Source: Molanna angustata (lineage: Eukaryota > Arthropoda > Insecta > Trichoptera > Molannidae). From it: a stretch of 64,000 bases of DNA. The notes below the pieces were generated by a model. The model had not been told where the DNA came from, searched no databases, and was given only the letters and a program-made list of their open reading frames with translations. The stretch spans positions 13,412,501 to 13,476,500 of the forward strand of contig OY754982.1 in assembly GCA_963576475.1 (NCBI GenBank), in the 5' to 3' direction. How positions within the stretch are numbered: the first letter of the stretch is position 1; the number at the start of each line of letters is the position of its first letter. The position numbers and the translations under genes were made by a program. Positions 19,239-31,326 of this stretch are shown here, in pieces.

Positions 19239-19703
19239 AGTATCGAATATTTGTATAGATGCATATATTATACGCAAGCATTAGATTTTTTCCCTGTCGG
19301 GAGTCGATAATATTTTATTGTATTTTATTTAAAATCTCAACATCTGTGCGAATGCAGTTCAGGGGTGACATCTGTGCGAATGCATTGTCACCTCATGTAG
19401 TGTTGCTTTCATTGCTTACACATCAATATGCTCAATAGATGGCGTTACAAAAAAAATATTCGTCACTTACTAGATGGCGACGGTTTATCAACTCATTTTC
19501 AAACGTAAAGATTTTCCTGATAACACATTGAACTTTAAAAAATAGATTGATAGGGAACTCAATAACAAGGCATGATTGGTGAACGTTGCGCTAGCGCATA
19601 AAGTGATCACGTAAATCAGACGAACACAGGGCGTAAGCTCTGTAGATGCCCTGAGCTCTTTGTACTCCTATAATATTCCAAACTCATATCTATTGAGATG
19701 TTA
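19239..19703 (+). repeat. Repeat family Y, single diverged copy
   Basis: Shares with the 27-kb array CCCTGTCGGGAGTC, TTCAGGGGTGAC, ATGCATTGTCACCTCA, CAATAGATGGCGTTACAA, GGTGAACGTTGCGC, AGCGCATAAAGTGATCACGT and TCTATTGAGAT. Order and orientation match the array units. It is a solo unit, more diverged than the array. Confidence 0.75.
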
Positions 19704-20742
19704 AAAAAAATTGCCTTAAAATAATATGATGATATTGTATCTCTAAATTGGGAGTTCTGTGAACAAGCCAACTTATGGTGCTGCTATTGAAACTATAATA
19801 ACATGTAGCAGCTCTGAAATTACTGACATATTTATAACTGGTTAATTTTTGCAATGTAATCGAAAAAAATCTTACCTACCAATAATATTGACTAAATGTG
19901 ACTTCAGCATTATATATAGGTACTATAAACCTTTTCAAGCACCATTTGATTCCAGGAAGGTGTTTTTCTAAGAGCGATTCTCAGAAAAAAGATTCATATA
20001 TAATTACATGAAAACTTTGATTCAACATTGGGTCTTTAACTATGTCGACTAAGGATAGAAAAAAAAACGATTCGATAGCTAATACAGAGATTGTTATAGC
20101 GATTCAGTCTTTTCCATACGTACATATTGTATAAAAGTGTTACCTAAAAATTCTATGAATTAAACAATACAAGACATGAACTTGGAAAACCACATAAGCG
20201 ATGGAGAAATAGCCGGAGCTTGGGATCACTGGTGGTGGACGAGCAGGCGTGTAAGTATCCCACTGTCTAGGGGATTGGGGCTTAATTACCCCAAAACAAA
20301 AAAAATGTTGTGAGCAATTCCACTTCAAACCATGATATGTTATTCCACCTGTAAATATAAAGACAGTCACTTACTTGAGACGTATATTTCTATCTTCACA
20401 GGAACAGCTCCGACGTCCAATATCCTTACTCACATTCGTGGGGTAGGATCGACAGTCGTAATACAGAACATGATCGTATTCACAAGCAGCAGCACACAGC
20501 ACCAAAAATACGTGATGTGTAACCCGCGGGAGACCAATTCAACCCACTGAAGTCGGCCAACGAACTGGCGTTTACAGCACAAATCCATCGATAAAATGCC
20601 AAGATATGCCCTCTGTGTATGTATGTTCGGACGTCAAAATAAATTACAAATAAATGATCGTCTATTCCACAGATGGCAGACCTCGATCAAATTGTCGACT
20701 TGTTAATCTTAATAAATAAAGCAATGATAATGTTAAAGTGTG
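19704..20742. other. No recognisable feature
   Basis: Two opposed short open frames at 20140-20370 and 20332-20550 lie in a slightly GC-richer patch. Neither resembles a known protein, and no splice pattern ties them together. Confidence 0.4.
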
Positions 20743-22075
20743 TGTTTGTCTCATGCCTTCTGAAAAACTAAAAGCATCTAAAAATCTAATTTATGTGCGA
20801 GCATGTACCAGTATACCTGAGGCAGTGTTACGCTAAAAAAAGTGACAAAAATGTTGAATTAATAAATATATTACAACATTTTTTTTTCATACAAAATTTT
20901 CTAAATCAAATCTGTCAAAACAGTGTACTTTTTGCACGCAAATACCTGTTTTAGTAGAAGTTAGTAGAACGTATTTATACGAACAAAATGTATTTTCAAG
21001 TATAACTTAGCGTTTAAGTGAAAAACATGTTGATTATTTTTGAGACACATGAGATCCAACTGTCGATAGCGATAGTATGTATGTATAATTGAAGAATAAG
21101 TACCAAACTATAAACCCATAAATCCAAATTATTGAATGTTTTAAGATATTTTGTTATCTATACAACACGTGTAGGTATGTATGTCAAAATAGGATAGTAT
21201 GGAGGTCAGTCCTTTTTTTTTACCCGGAATATGAAAACAGCATGATGGTATGTATGTATGTTTAAAGATTAAGTATCAAACTATTAAGTCTTCTTAGATA
21301 TTTCTGAAGAACAGACCAACTAGGTCTACTAAATGAAGAAGAAGAAGAAGATATTGTGTATAGGCGACTGCCATACAAATTGTATGAAGCGATGTCGTCA
21401 CTAAATTCAATTTATATAAAAATTGTTAAAAAAAAATTGAGATGTAGTACTACAATTTAAATATTTTTTATAGAAAATTAAATTGTCTAGTTAGGGTGTT
21501 TCGGCTTTTTACGATATTTTTAAAAACTTTGGAAATATAGCCAGTTAAACACATAAATTTATCATAAAAAAAAATATTTCTCCTAATTTAAAATGTTTGA
21601 GAATTTCTGGAATTTTTTTGAAAAATAAAATTTGAGATTTTGTATTTGTCTATATTTATACCAATTTTCAGCGTTCTAGCTTTTATGGTTTCTGAGATAT
21701 ATGGAAAAATTAACCAAAAATTCAAAAGTTGATAACCCCTGATTGAAACAAAAATTCACAATTCTGAGTATAAATTTTTTGTAGGCCTATAATTTTTTAT
21801 ATATTCTAAAATTTCGGGCTCTGTAAATTGAGCGGATCAAAAGTTATAAGACGGGGACGGACAGACAGACACACAAAACTCACATAAAATATTCTACGCC
21901 GAATTCTGAGTAAATCCATATAAAGGAACATATATGCTGCGAAGCCTCTAAGTTGGTGTTTTTAGCATGCAAAAAGTCCACTACGCCATACAAAATGTCG
22001 TACACACATCTTGAATTTAAACTGCCTCTTCCTTCAATAGAATTTCATTCTCTTGAACGAATCGACAGTTGGATT
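20743..22075 (+). repeat. Repeat family X, longest copy
   Basis: Left part 20743-21040 matches 8450-8745 inverted. The middle and right match 15053-15528 and 16444-16750. The block near 21425-21560 matches 43505-43650 inverted. It contains a GAA microsatellite at 21332-21350. No coding frame; class unknown. Confidence 0.75.
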
Positions 22076-22079
22076 AATT

Positions 22080-23340
22080 ATTGCCCAACCAGGAGTGATT
22101 GATAGAAAGGCAAACTTCCTGAGAAAAACAGGTCTTAAACCTAATACAATAGAAAAATAAAATTTTATAAACCTGTTATTTCTATTCAGTCTCGATGTAC
22201 ATCACTCAAATGTTTCTCTAAAGCTCGATGTACATAACTCAAATGTTTCGCTTAAGCTTAAACTGACGTTTATATGTCCCCGTATTGTTATGCCGCCGAC
22301 GCAAGAGTGAGATTTGCACATTTTTTATTTACCAATAGATTATCCAAGGATTCTTGTGGCGTATCAAAGTAAACGGGGAATGGGTATTCACAGGATATGC
22401 GATATTACTTTTTATACAATATTGTTGAGGGGAACTAAAATATAGGGAGGAAGCGAATGAAATAAGGATATGCGAAGTTTGATTTCGAAATGAAATTTCA
22501 AAGTGGTTTTGGAATGTGTAAAAATAACGCGTTCCTTGAAGCGAAATGACATTGACCGTATATTGTTTTTATCAAATAAAAACGATTTTAAGTTTACGGA
22601 AGAAAATCAAATAGGTGTGTGGATTTATACACCGCAGTATACTGATATAAGATCATTCTTAGGAAGTTCTTACTTAGTCTTAAAATTATGAACTTGATAC
22701 ATAAACTAGTTGCTTCTAAGCAAGAGCTGAGATCATAATATTATGTAGAAAACCGCATTATACACACGCTTACATCATTCAATTTCATTATCAAAAGGTA
22801 CTACATATGTGATCTGAATGATCTTTATGTATGATGTCTTTCTGATAGAACATACAACAAATGACATCAAATTACTTATCAAATATAGCTGTTTAATGAA
22901 TTGATTCTTATCTTATTCAAACTAACATTAAGATACAGATCGCGTGTTGTACAGTTACAACGTAACAAAACATCCATGTTTATCATTAATGTTTTCAAGA
23001 ATATTCCACGCCCTTCTTCTAACGAAGTATTAATAAATAACGAAATATACTTTTGATCGAATAAAGAAGTTTCATTTCCTAGGATACTCAAAAACCCTTC
23101 GAGGAATTCAATAATTCTTAAGTTATAATAAATGTCCTAAGAAGAATTCGAAATAATATCGACGAAAACTGAGAATATATTGAAAACAAAATTTTACAAT
23201 AAAACATAATAGATTGCTTAAAGAAGCCAAAAATCTTGGATTTCATATGAATATTATGTAAAAAAAACTCATGGACTAATAATTTTTTGATTATTTTATT
23301 GCAAGCATACTACAAGATAATAAAAAATATAACACCGACA
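22080..23340. other. No recognisable feature
   Basis: A 62-codon frame at 22503-22691 and a 70-codon minus frame at 22879-23091 resemble nothing known and are probably chance. Confidence 0.45.
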
Positions 23341-23344
23341 TCAG

Positions 23345-23592
23345 CGTAGCAAGTTCATTTAGAAACAGACAACGCTGGTTGGCACATTTACACCGTATGG
23401 AAGATCTGGAGCTCTCAAAAAGAGTGTTGTCTAATGACCAACTGGCAGAAAAAGCGTAGACAGACCTAAACTATGATTAATGTCGCGGATTGTCGGGATA
23501 TGGGGCAGCAGAACTGGAAGGTGGCAGCCAACGATAGAGCATTATGGAGACGATTCTTCGAGGCAGGTAGGACCCATCAAGGGTTGTGACAC
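23345..23592 (+). pseudogene. LINE C-terminal tail, frameshifted
   Basis: The plus strand reads RWLAHLHRMEDLELSKRVL, then after frame changes RPKL, QNWKVAANDRALWRRF and EAGRTHQGL. This is the H-x-x-R-M thumb block plus the D-R-x-x-W-R-x-x-x-E-A tail seen in LINEs at 1500 and 57340. Several indels; dead. Confidence 0.6.
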
Positions 23593-23599
23593 TGAGAAT

Positions 23600-24605
23600 G
23601 ATGAAACGCAAGTAGATACAATGCTTTACAGGGCTACAAATGTAAATATTATATTGGCACATGATTTTATAAATGATTTCATAGACAATAAAATGAAAAA
23701 CAATGCTAAAAAACGTTTAATGTTCAACATTTCCCAATTTTCTTTCAGTGTTTGCGTAGCTCAAAGGTTCTAGGCGCACCTCTGATCTATATTAATAAAA
23801 ACTCAGCGGATTGAAGATTTTTGAGAGTATCATATATATAAATAACGGTTCTTCGACTAATAATTGGAGTCGGGACAAAAATAGCAAAGTACGTGAAGGA
23901 TATTTTGTTTTCAATTTATTTTCAATACAATGAAATTTAACATCCACGTTTTTCCTTTCCCCTTATGATATAAGTTTATGATTATTACGTGGAACGGATG
24001 TAGGAATTTCTATAAAATAATGATGTAAAAAATTTCTTTCCATTTTCCCCCGGTTATTCGTTAAATTGATCCGAATAACCTGTATATTTTTTTATTCGAG
24101 ATTTTATTATTTTTGTGTTTCTATCTAGAGGTTGGCTTTTCTCATATAAATATGAGAAAAAATCTTCGAATTTTAAATTATTTTTTAATCCTACGTAGTT
24201 ACATATATTTTTTTCTAACATTTTTGAATGACTTAATTTTTTTGTTGGTTTAAATATACTTTTTTTTCTATTTTAAATGTTTATTTTTTTTAATACAAAA
24301 AATTAAAAAAAACCTTTTTCTTTTTTTCTACTTATTTTAAGACTACCCACAACCGGTATAACATACTAACATATTTCTGGTCGTCGAATATATCCTTGTA
24401 GTAACAATTGCATACTTTCCCTAAATTAAGCATAACTGCTTGTGCTATAGGTGAACGAAATCGGTTGTATATATCCATGCATCTTCGCGAGCTGATTCTT
24501 TTATCTGCCTATTTCGACTCGTTGAAGTTTATATTATACTTTATTTAAGGCGATTGTTTTGGATTAAAATATATTTTATACTTCATTTTCAATTGTTTTG
24601 GATTT
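23600..24605. other. No recognisable feature
   Basis: AT-rich with long T runs (24110-24330). A 97-codon frame at 23480-23773 is largely an off-frame product of the LINE tail. Confidence 0.45.
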
Positions 24606-24609
24606 TCAG

Positions 24610-24682
24610 CCTTCGTGACTCAGTTGGTTAGATATCTGACTGACGATCCAACAGTCCCGGGTTTGATTCCCGGCGGAGACAT
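24610..24682 (+). repeat. tRNA-like sequence (SINE head type)
   Basis: GCCTTCG starts an acceptor-like stem that pairs imperfectly with CGGAGAC at the end. TGACTCAGTTGGTTAGA is a box A and GGGTTTGATTCCC a box B with a 5-bp T stem. The anticodon arm GACTG/CAGTC has a 9-base rather than 7-base loop, so I read a tRNA-derived SINE or pseudogene, not a working tRNA gene. Confidence 0.55.
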
Positions 24683-24689
24683 AGTTTTT

Positions 24690-25860
24690 AATTATGTTTT
24701 CATTCTGGATATGTGAGATGATTAATATCGAAAGTCTCCAGAATGTGGCAAATTGTTGTTTTAGTTGCGCAAGAAGTATTATATAAAATAAAAATGTTAA
24801 AAATGTTTCATTGTCATTTTTTTATGTTTTCCCTCTCGCCTATGATCCCATTTACTCATATTATTGTCTTTGATTACTAATTTGTTAAGGATGGCCAAAC
24901 CACCAAATAAGTAATCATATGATCAACATATGTAAATAAAATAAGTCGAAAAGCTGTAGGTTTTTTTGAGATAAATATATGTAAGCGTTACGTGATGTCA
25001 TTTGAATTGTTTATAAGTCGTTATCAATGAATTCAATTATAATGGAAAAAAGGAGGTAAGACCGAAAAAACGTTGAATATTTTTACATTCGAATCGATGT
25101 GAATTACCATTTTGAATGGCAGTTCATGTCATTGGAAATCTGCCCCTATTTAAAATATAAACCTATTGTATCTTCCAGGAAGCATATTAACAAAATCATC
25201 CACATGAGATTAATATTTTATTATATTTTTTTTAATGAAAACTTCAATTGCTTATGTTAATGATTCGATTATCAGTGATAAAGACATACATTTAACTACG
25301 CCATATTCCTGTTTATGTTTAATTTGTTCTTGGAATATATTAATCTGCATCATCATACATTCCCTTAAGAAATTCCTTCCCTTCCCTTACATTGACAAAC
25401 TGTTTTTATGGTTGTGATGATAATTTTGAAAAAATCAAATGATAATTAAAAAAATACATGCTTGTTTTTTTAATAATCGTATTTGGAGACAGAACATGAT
25501 TCCGAGGTAGTAATCTTATCCATATTAACAGTCATCCTTCCCCTGCTGGATACAGATCTCTTCAAACTACTTTCATTTGTCTTTTTTTGTATCTTTCATT
25601 TGACCAAAGCCAGCCTCGGCTAGCTCCTACCCTCAACAGGGATGCTGTAATCCTCGTATCTCTTCTTTGTTCTCTGCAACTCTACATTTTGGATGGATTT
25701 CATTACAATAATAATTAGGTAGTTGACGTGACATGTTTGTTTATGTAGTAATATTGTACAATGAATTGTACCACCGATTTTTCTATAATTATCTCATAGA
25801 AAATAAATAAAATAATAAAAAAGATGAGATTAAATTATAACAATTTTATCACAATAAAGC
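24690..25860. other. No recognisable feature
   Basis: AT-rich; the region just after the tRNA-like head (to about 24800) could be SINE body. Nothing else identified. Confidence 0.4.
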
Positions 25861-25894
25861 AACACTTAGAAGAAACAGAAACCTGTCTCACTTT

Positions 25895-26095
25895 TACATT
25901 GAATCTTCTAGAACAAACTATCTATAGAGGTCGTGGACGTCCAAGAAAAGGATGGCTCGACCATGTAAACGACTTTCTGATAGAGAAGAATCTCGAACAA
26001 CAGGCGAACATGTATGAGGCGATAGTTGTGTGCCAGGATAGAAAATTGCGGCAATCGATTGTCTCCGCATACCCCATAAGGGACATTGCGTGTTG
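25895..26095 (+). pseudogene. LINE C-terminal tail (RGRPRKGW type)
   Basis: The plus frame reads EQTIYRGRGRPRKGWLDHVN, DFLIEKNLEQQ, MYEAIVVCQDRKLRQSIVSA and YP. GRPRK-x-W-x-D and the R-x-x-V-S-A-Y-P ending match the RTE-like fragment at 14220-14804. About 65 codons survive; upstream RT motifs are absent. Confidence 0.65.
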
Positions 26096-26134
26096 GTTTG
26101 TATGTATACTTTGTTATCAGTTGTGGTGATTGAG

Positions 26135-26912
26135 GTTATCCTATAAACTTTTGTTTTCCCATCACTTCCTGGGCTGCATTCACAATGAACACCGAGTGGA
26201 CATAAAGACGCTCTAAGCCGTTTATAATAATAGATGCTCGAAAGACACTCTATCGAGTTCAGATTGAACGTCGAGTGTACGCTCCAAATGCTCGGTATAA
26301 TCGTCGGGTGAAAAACGCTCTGACAATTATAGTACATATCTGTTTACATATATTTTATCTGTGGTAAGATGACTTCTATTTGTTTCTGTGGTATCTACAA
26401 TATCAGTTGAAATTATTCATGATGACAATATGCATTCGCAAAGAGGCCAATTTATAAAAATATCATTCCAAAATTTACAATAAAAGGTCAGAGAGCTTTA
26501 TTTACTCGACTGCCCAATTTCGTTAAAAATATAACCAAAAAAGATTCATGTATGATGAATGACATTTGATATTTAAAACGCCCGATGCTGCGTTCAGATT
26601 GAAACGCCGCTCAAAAGCGTTTAGTGAGATTGGTGTAAAAAAAACGCCATAATTTGTAAGTACAGGTACATCCGATGCCCGACGTCGAGTCAGGGATTCT
26701 TTTTGAATACAGCAGGTAATATTGTTAATTCGTATCGAAGTTTCTCCATTTTATATTGATTTTTTTCATTAAACAATAATGTCGTTTTATAATGTTGCTC
26801 TTATACGAAAAAATATAAGAGTGTATAAGAGTAAAAAAAAATCAAATAAAAGAACGGAACAAAACAAAATAAGTAGGTTCTAAGTATTTGACGTTGACTA
26901 GGTGTAAATAAG
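26135..26912. other. Unassigned
   Basis: Two related words about 400 bp apart (GCTGCATTCACAATGAA at 26172 and GCTGCGTTCAGATTGAA at 26586) hint at an old repeat. No clear ends and no gene. Confidence 0.35.
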
Positions 26913-28663
26913 AATGAATACAATAAAATAATCGAATATTTTTATTATAGCATATGCGCAAACATTGGATTTTTTTCCCTGTCGGGAGTCAAAGATATTT
27001 TTTAACAGATTTTTAATTATCTCAATAGAGACGAAGTTGGAATATTTATTTTAGGAGAACCGGGAAATCCAATGTTTGCGCATATGCTATAATAAAAATA
27101 TTCGATTACTTACACATTGGTACAAGTAGGTAAATAAGACAAAAATGACCTTATAAGTCTGGCGCAATTCAGGGGTGACTTCTATGCGAAAAATGCATTG
27201 TCACCTCAGATATAAGAATTGTAGCTTTCATTATTTACAAAAAAACCAATTCTCAGTTACAACAAAATAAATAAAAAATAATAAGATTGTTGTTCATAAT
27301 TTCACCCATAGATGGCTGTAGCAAAAATTCCTTATTTTCAAGCGAAAAGAATTTCAGTATTACAATATATAGAACTTTCAAAATTGAATTGATAGGGATC
27401 TCATTAAAAAGGCATAATTGGTGAACGTTGCGCAAGCGCATAAAGTGATCACGTAAACCAGCCGATGACAGGTCGTAAGCCCTGTAGGTGCCTTGATTTC
27501 CCGGTTCTCCTACAATAAATATTCCAACTTCGTCTCTATTGAGATAATTAAAAATCTGTTAAAAAATATCTTTGACTCCCGACAGGGAAAAAAATCCAAT
27601 GTTTGCGCATATGCTATAATAAAAATATTCGATTACTTACACATTGGTACAAGTAGGTAAATAAGACAAAAATGACCTTATAAGTCTGGCGCAATTCAGG
27701 GGTGACTTCTATGCGAAAAATGCATTGTCACCTCAGATATAAGAATTGTAGCTTTCATTATTTACAAAAAAACCAATTCTCTCAATAGATGGCGTTACAA
27801 CAAAATAAATAAAAAATAATAAGATTGTTGTTCATAATTTCACCCATAGATGGCTGTAGCAAAAATTCCTTATTTTCAAGCGAAAAGAATTTCAGTATTA
27901 CAATATAATATAGAACTTTCAAAATTGAATTGATAGGGATCTCATTAAAAAGGCATAATTGGTGAACGTTGCGCAAGCGCATAAAGTGATCACGTAAACC
28001 AGCCGATGACAGGTCGTAAGCCCTGTAGGTGCCTTGATTTCCCGGTTCTCCTACAATAAATATTCCAACTTCGTCTCTATTGAGATAATTAAAAATCTGT
28101 TAAAAAATATCTTTGACTCCCGACAGGGAAAAAAATCCAATGTTTGCGCATATGCTATAATAAAAATATTCGATTACTTACACATTGGTACAAGTAGGTA
28201 AATAAGACAAAAATGACCTTATAAGTCTGGCGCAATTCAGGGGTGACTTCTATGCGAAAAATGCATTGTCACCTCAGATATAAGAATTGTAGCTTTCATT
28301 ATTTACAAAAAAACCAATTCTCTCAATAGATGGCGTTACAACAAAATAAATAAAAAATAATAAGATTGTTGTTCATAATTTCACCCATAGATGGCTGTAG
28401 CAAAAATTCCTTATTTTCAAGCGAAAAGAATTTCAGTATTACAATATATAGAACTTTCAAAATTGAATTGATAGGGATCTCATTAAAAAGGCATAATTGG
28501 TGAACGTTGCGCAAGCGCATAAAGTGATCACGTAAACCAGCCGATGACAGGTCGTAAGCCCTGTAGGTGCCTTGATTTCCCGGTTCTCCTACAATAAATA
28601 TTCCAACTTCGTCTCTATTGAGATAATTAAAAATCTGTTAAAAAATACAATAAAATAATCAAT
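26913..28663. repeat. Family Y tandem array of about 540-bp units
   Basis: The anchor TACACATTGG recurs at 27111, 27638 and 28179 (periods 527 and 541). Units are almost identical; the first lacks about 15 bp of the CTCAATAGATGGCG block. Each unit has inward-facing terminal blocks: GCATATGCGCAAACATTGGA, CCCTGTCGGGAGTC and TCTCAATAGAGACGAAGTTG at one end and their inverse at the other. The array starts with an inverted end (26929-27060). AATACAATAAAATAATC occurs at both outer edges (26917 and 28644), like a target duplication around the whole array. Three near-identical minus frames of 62-66 codons are repeat by-products. Confidence 0.85.
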
Positions 28664-28737
28664 CTTTACATGCGTGTAAAATAACGTACTCGTCACATCA
28701 ATCAATATTGAATTGAATCAATGTATGTTTTGTTGAT

Positions 28738-29154
28738 ATGCTGCCCGTTCCTGGAATCATACGGCACCATCCTCACATTCATTTATCATCAAATTGTGAG
28801 AGATGGGGTTTTCGTTATTTACAAAGCACATGTGTTCTTGTTTCATTGAGGCAGAACTCACAATGTACCTACAATCGAGAACCTAATGCCATGGTTGATT
28901 GTGTTTTACCATTTTATGGTTCATTTTCATTATTTAGATGGTCGCATATTTTACTTCCGATCGGGGAAAATTTCACGGAAACAAGAGGAAACTGCCTACA
29001 TAAGTGGATTTTCGTATCGACGAAAACAATGGAATTTCGTGAAGCAATGAGTTCTTCGCTCGAAAAAATCACCACATTACAATATAAAATAAGTAAATTA
29101 TTTGAGGATTTTATTTATTTATTTATTAACATTTTTTTGGTACAGAGTATATAA
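28738..29154 (+). CDS. Unrecognised open frame
   Basis: 138 codons from ATG, next to the right edge of the family Y array. The N-terminal two thirds are fairly GC-rich for the region and have a mixed, protein-like composition (CERWGFRYLQSTCVLVSLRQ). The end is AT-rich and runs into a LINE 3' end. I recognise no domain, signal peptide or membrane segment. It could be an exon remnant or chance. Confidence 0.15.
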   Translation: MLPVPGIIRHHPHIHLSSNCERWGFRYLQSTCVLVSLRQNSQCTYNREPNAMVDCVLPFYGSFSLFRWSHILLPIGENFTETRGNCLHKWIFVSTKTMEFREAMSSSLEKITTLQYKISKLFEDFIYLFINIFLVQSI

Positions 29155-29300
29155 TACATATTTACTGTTACATACATATACATACATACACACATAATAC
29201 ACCAAAAATCCCACAAGGCTTAACCTATTTGTGGGTCTCAATAAAATTAGAAATTTAATAAAAATGATGATTGTGTGATACATATAAACAGTTTTTTGGT
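29113..29300 (-). mobile_element. LINE 3' end (hairpin plus TAAA tail)
   Basis: Read on minus, a CCCACAAATAGG...CCTTGTGGG hairpin (plus 29209-29234) is followed by a TATG-rich stretch and ends in AAATAAATAAATAAA (plus 29115-29130). A hairpin then a simple A-rich repeat is the usual end of CR1/Jockey-group LINEs. No coding part remains. Confidence 0.45.
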
Positions 29301-29309
29301 AATATGAAG

Positions 29310-30380
29310 TGATAAATACATTTAAAAATGAAAAAGCATAATATACAGAATGTGAATACGATATAAATACATAATACTGGTCTAAAAAATTTAACTTTTA
29401 CAAAAAAAAAACAAAATATAAAAAAAATAGAAAAAAAATAATGATGATAAAAAGAAATCATGTATGTTCTCATTATCAATAAGCCATGACTTGAAACAAT
29501 TAAGAAATGCTGAGTGATTATTTAAGAAACCTAAGAAACATTGGTGAACTCAACTTTCGTGAAAAAAATAATAAAATACCAACACATCTTCTTTTGCAGT
29601 AAATTTATTTAGGTAGGTAGGTACTCATTTTTTGTAAAGATAATCGCATAAATACGTCTTTATTGTCGTGTGACAATCTCTTCCAGGCAATTCAAGCAAT
29701 AGTTACCCAATTTAATTCGGTACAAAAGCATAAATTTAATACATCTATTCGCCGGACAATGCCTACAAAAATGCTCCGATTAACTGAACGATAAATTTAT
29801 TCAACTCTTATGAAAAAATGCCGACTAAGACATACTGTTTGGTTCACGTGTGGCATTCACAAATAAACTTATAGGATCTAACATTGTGTCATCAACTATA
29901 TATATTTTTTTCTTTTTCTTCTCAACTAATGAAGAAAAGTAATGACTAAGTAACTATGGTTTTAACGAAATATGCGTCGTATAAAATAGTGCGCGTCAAA
30001 GTAGGTACCGTGTTTGTAAGCATAACTGTATGAAATAGTCAATGGAAGATTACTATGGGCCGGTATTTCAGTCGGCCCTTAGGAGTTTAACTCAAATTTA
30101 ACAAAAATATTGCGTATTTCAGTACCTAATCTTCCCTTAAATACGTCACTAAACGACAAATGATATCTCGGGCCTATGACATCATTTTTACTGCGACCAA
30201 TCATGGGTCATTTAAAATTTAAAGTAGTCCCAAAGATTTTCAAAACTAATATCATAGATGAATATATTTATTTTGAGTATTGTCGATAGTACCATTGAAT
30301 TCAGAATATTTTTCTTTACAAACTAAATATATTTTTAATTAAATTCCCCACACGTGCAAATACCCCATTAAGATTAATTT
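29310..30380. other. No recognisable feature
   Basis: AT-rich with an A-rich block at 29398-29450. No element end or open frame of note. Confidence 0.45.
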
Positions 30381-30399
30381 CGCTAACATTGAAACCTCT

Positions 30400-30912
30400 T
30401 GCGCGCTTAATTCAAACTAGAGCTTCGTCGAAATCCTGGATTCTGATCATCCGTGAATCGGGATATCCGAATCCAGATCGTATACCATCCATCATAGGAC
30501 TGCCTGCACCGAATACCAAACATCCAGCTCCTGTCTAATCGAGCGGTTAACTACGACAAGGATGAGTCCTTAATGTTATTGAAGGACCTGGATAATTGTT
30601 CCGCTTCAGTGGAAACGGAAAGGGTGCGTTTCAAGAGATGATTTCATTACATGTCTTGTTTTACTAAATCTCTGCCCCTTGTGTTATTTCAGCATTCTCA
30701 TCTCTGGTGCCTAACAACCCCAAAGCTGAGAAGCGTAATCCAACCTTCAAGTGGATGTAGCGTGTACCTAATAAAATGTATCGTTGGTTTTCCTCAGATG
30801 TAGTCAAGTGGTTAGTGTAATTCAAATAATATTATAAACCCCCTGCTTCACAAACGGGGAATCCTCCTTCTCTCTAATAAAGAAATAATGAATGAATGAA
30901 TGAATGAATAGT
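30400..30912 (+). repeat. Unidentified dispersed element ending in (TGAA)n
   Basis: A GC-richer block contains an inverted repeat CTGGATTC/GAATCCAG (30438-30476). An AATAAAGAAATAATGAATGAATGAATGAATAG tail lies at 30879-30909. The tail suggests a 3' end of a non-LTR element. No coding motif could be read. (The tail spelling is split here as AATAATGAATGAATGAAT.). Confidence 0.35.
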
Positions 30913-31035
30913 ATATTTCCAACATTATAGATAAATTATTACAAAGGGACCAAAACATAATTTTATTTTTTTAGTTTCTACCTTATTAAAATTTTACAAT
31001 TATTATTATTTTTTTTCCACACATTGGAAATTTTA

Positions 31036-31073
31036 CTGCCTCGTTAGACATAGTCTGTTCTGAGGCAGTACTA
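31036..31073. repeat. Hairpin TACTGCCTC/GAGGCAGTA
   Basis: A 9-10 bp stem around GTTAGACATAGTCTGTTCT, similar in design to the LINE 3' hairpins at 14850 and 40918 but with another sequence. Confidence 0.5.
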
Positions 31074-31326
31074 GTTTTGAATAATTGCTTTGGCTACTCT
31101 GCGATCATATGATTTGTTTTCTTTTCTCTTTTCTTCACATTCTCCATTCACTTAGAACATTGACAACCAGAATAAAAAAACTGTAAAGCCTCTATCTCAA
31201 AAAATCTAAGAGTACCGAGGCAGATCCTTCTCTTCCAATCTGCTTCAGCCAACGAGTAACGAGGTCTCTGAAATTTTTCCCATCTAAATCAACAATGTCT
31301 AACGAATATTTTGACTAATTTTTAAC

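Noticed and set aside
24610..24682. Functional tRNA gene
   Set aside because: Nine-base anticodon loop and a mismatched acceptor stem; better read as a SINE head.
27450..27500. Hammerhead in family Y (GCCGATGACAGG...CCTG)
   Set aside because: A GAUGA-like box and a stem exist, but the sequence after the stem is UAGGUGCC, not GAAA, in every copy.
27253..28520. Three near-identical minus frames of 62-66 codons starting MRLRNVHQLCLF
   Set aside because: Products of the family Y tandem units. They are short, end in AT-rich sequence and are not open in the diverged 19- and 31-kb copies as far as I can read.
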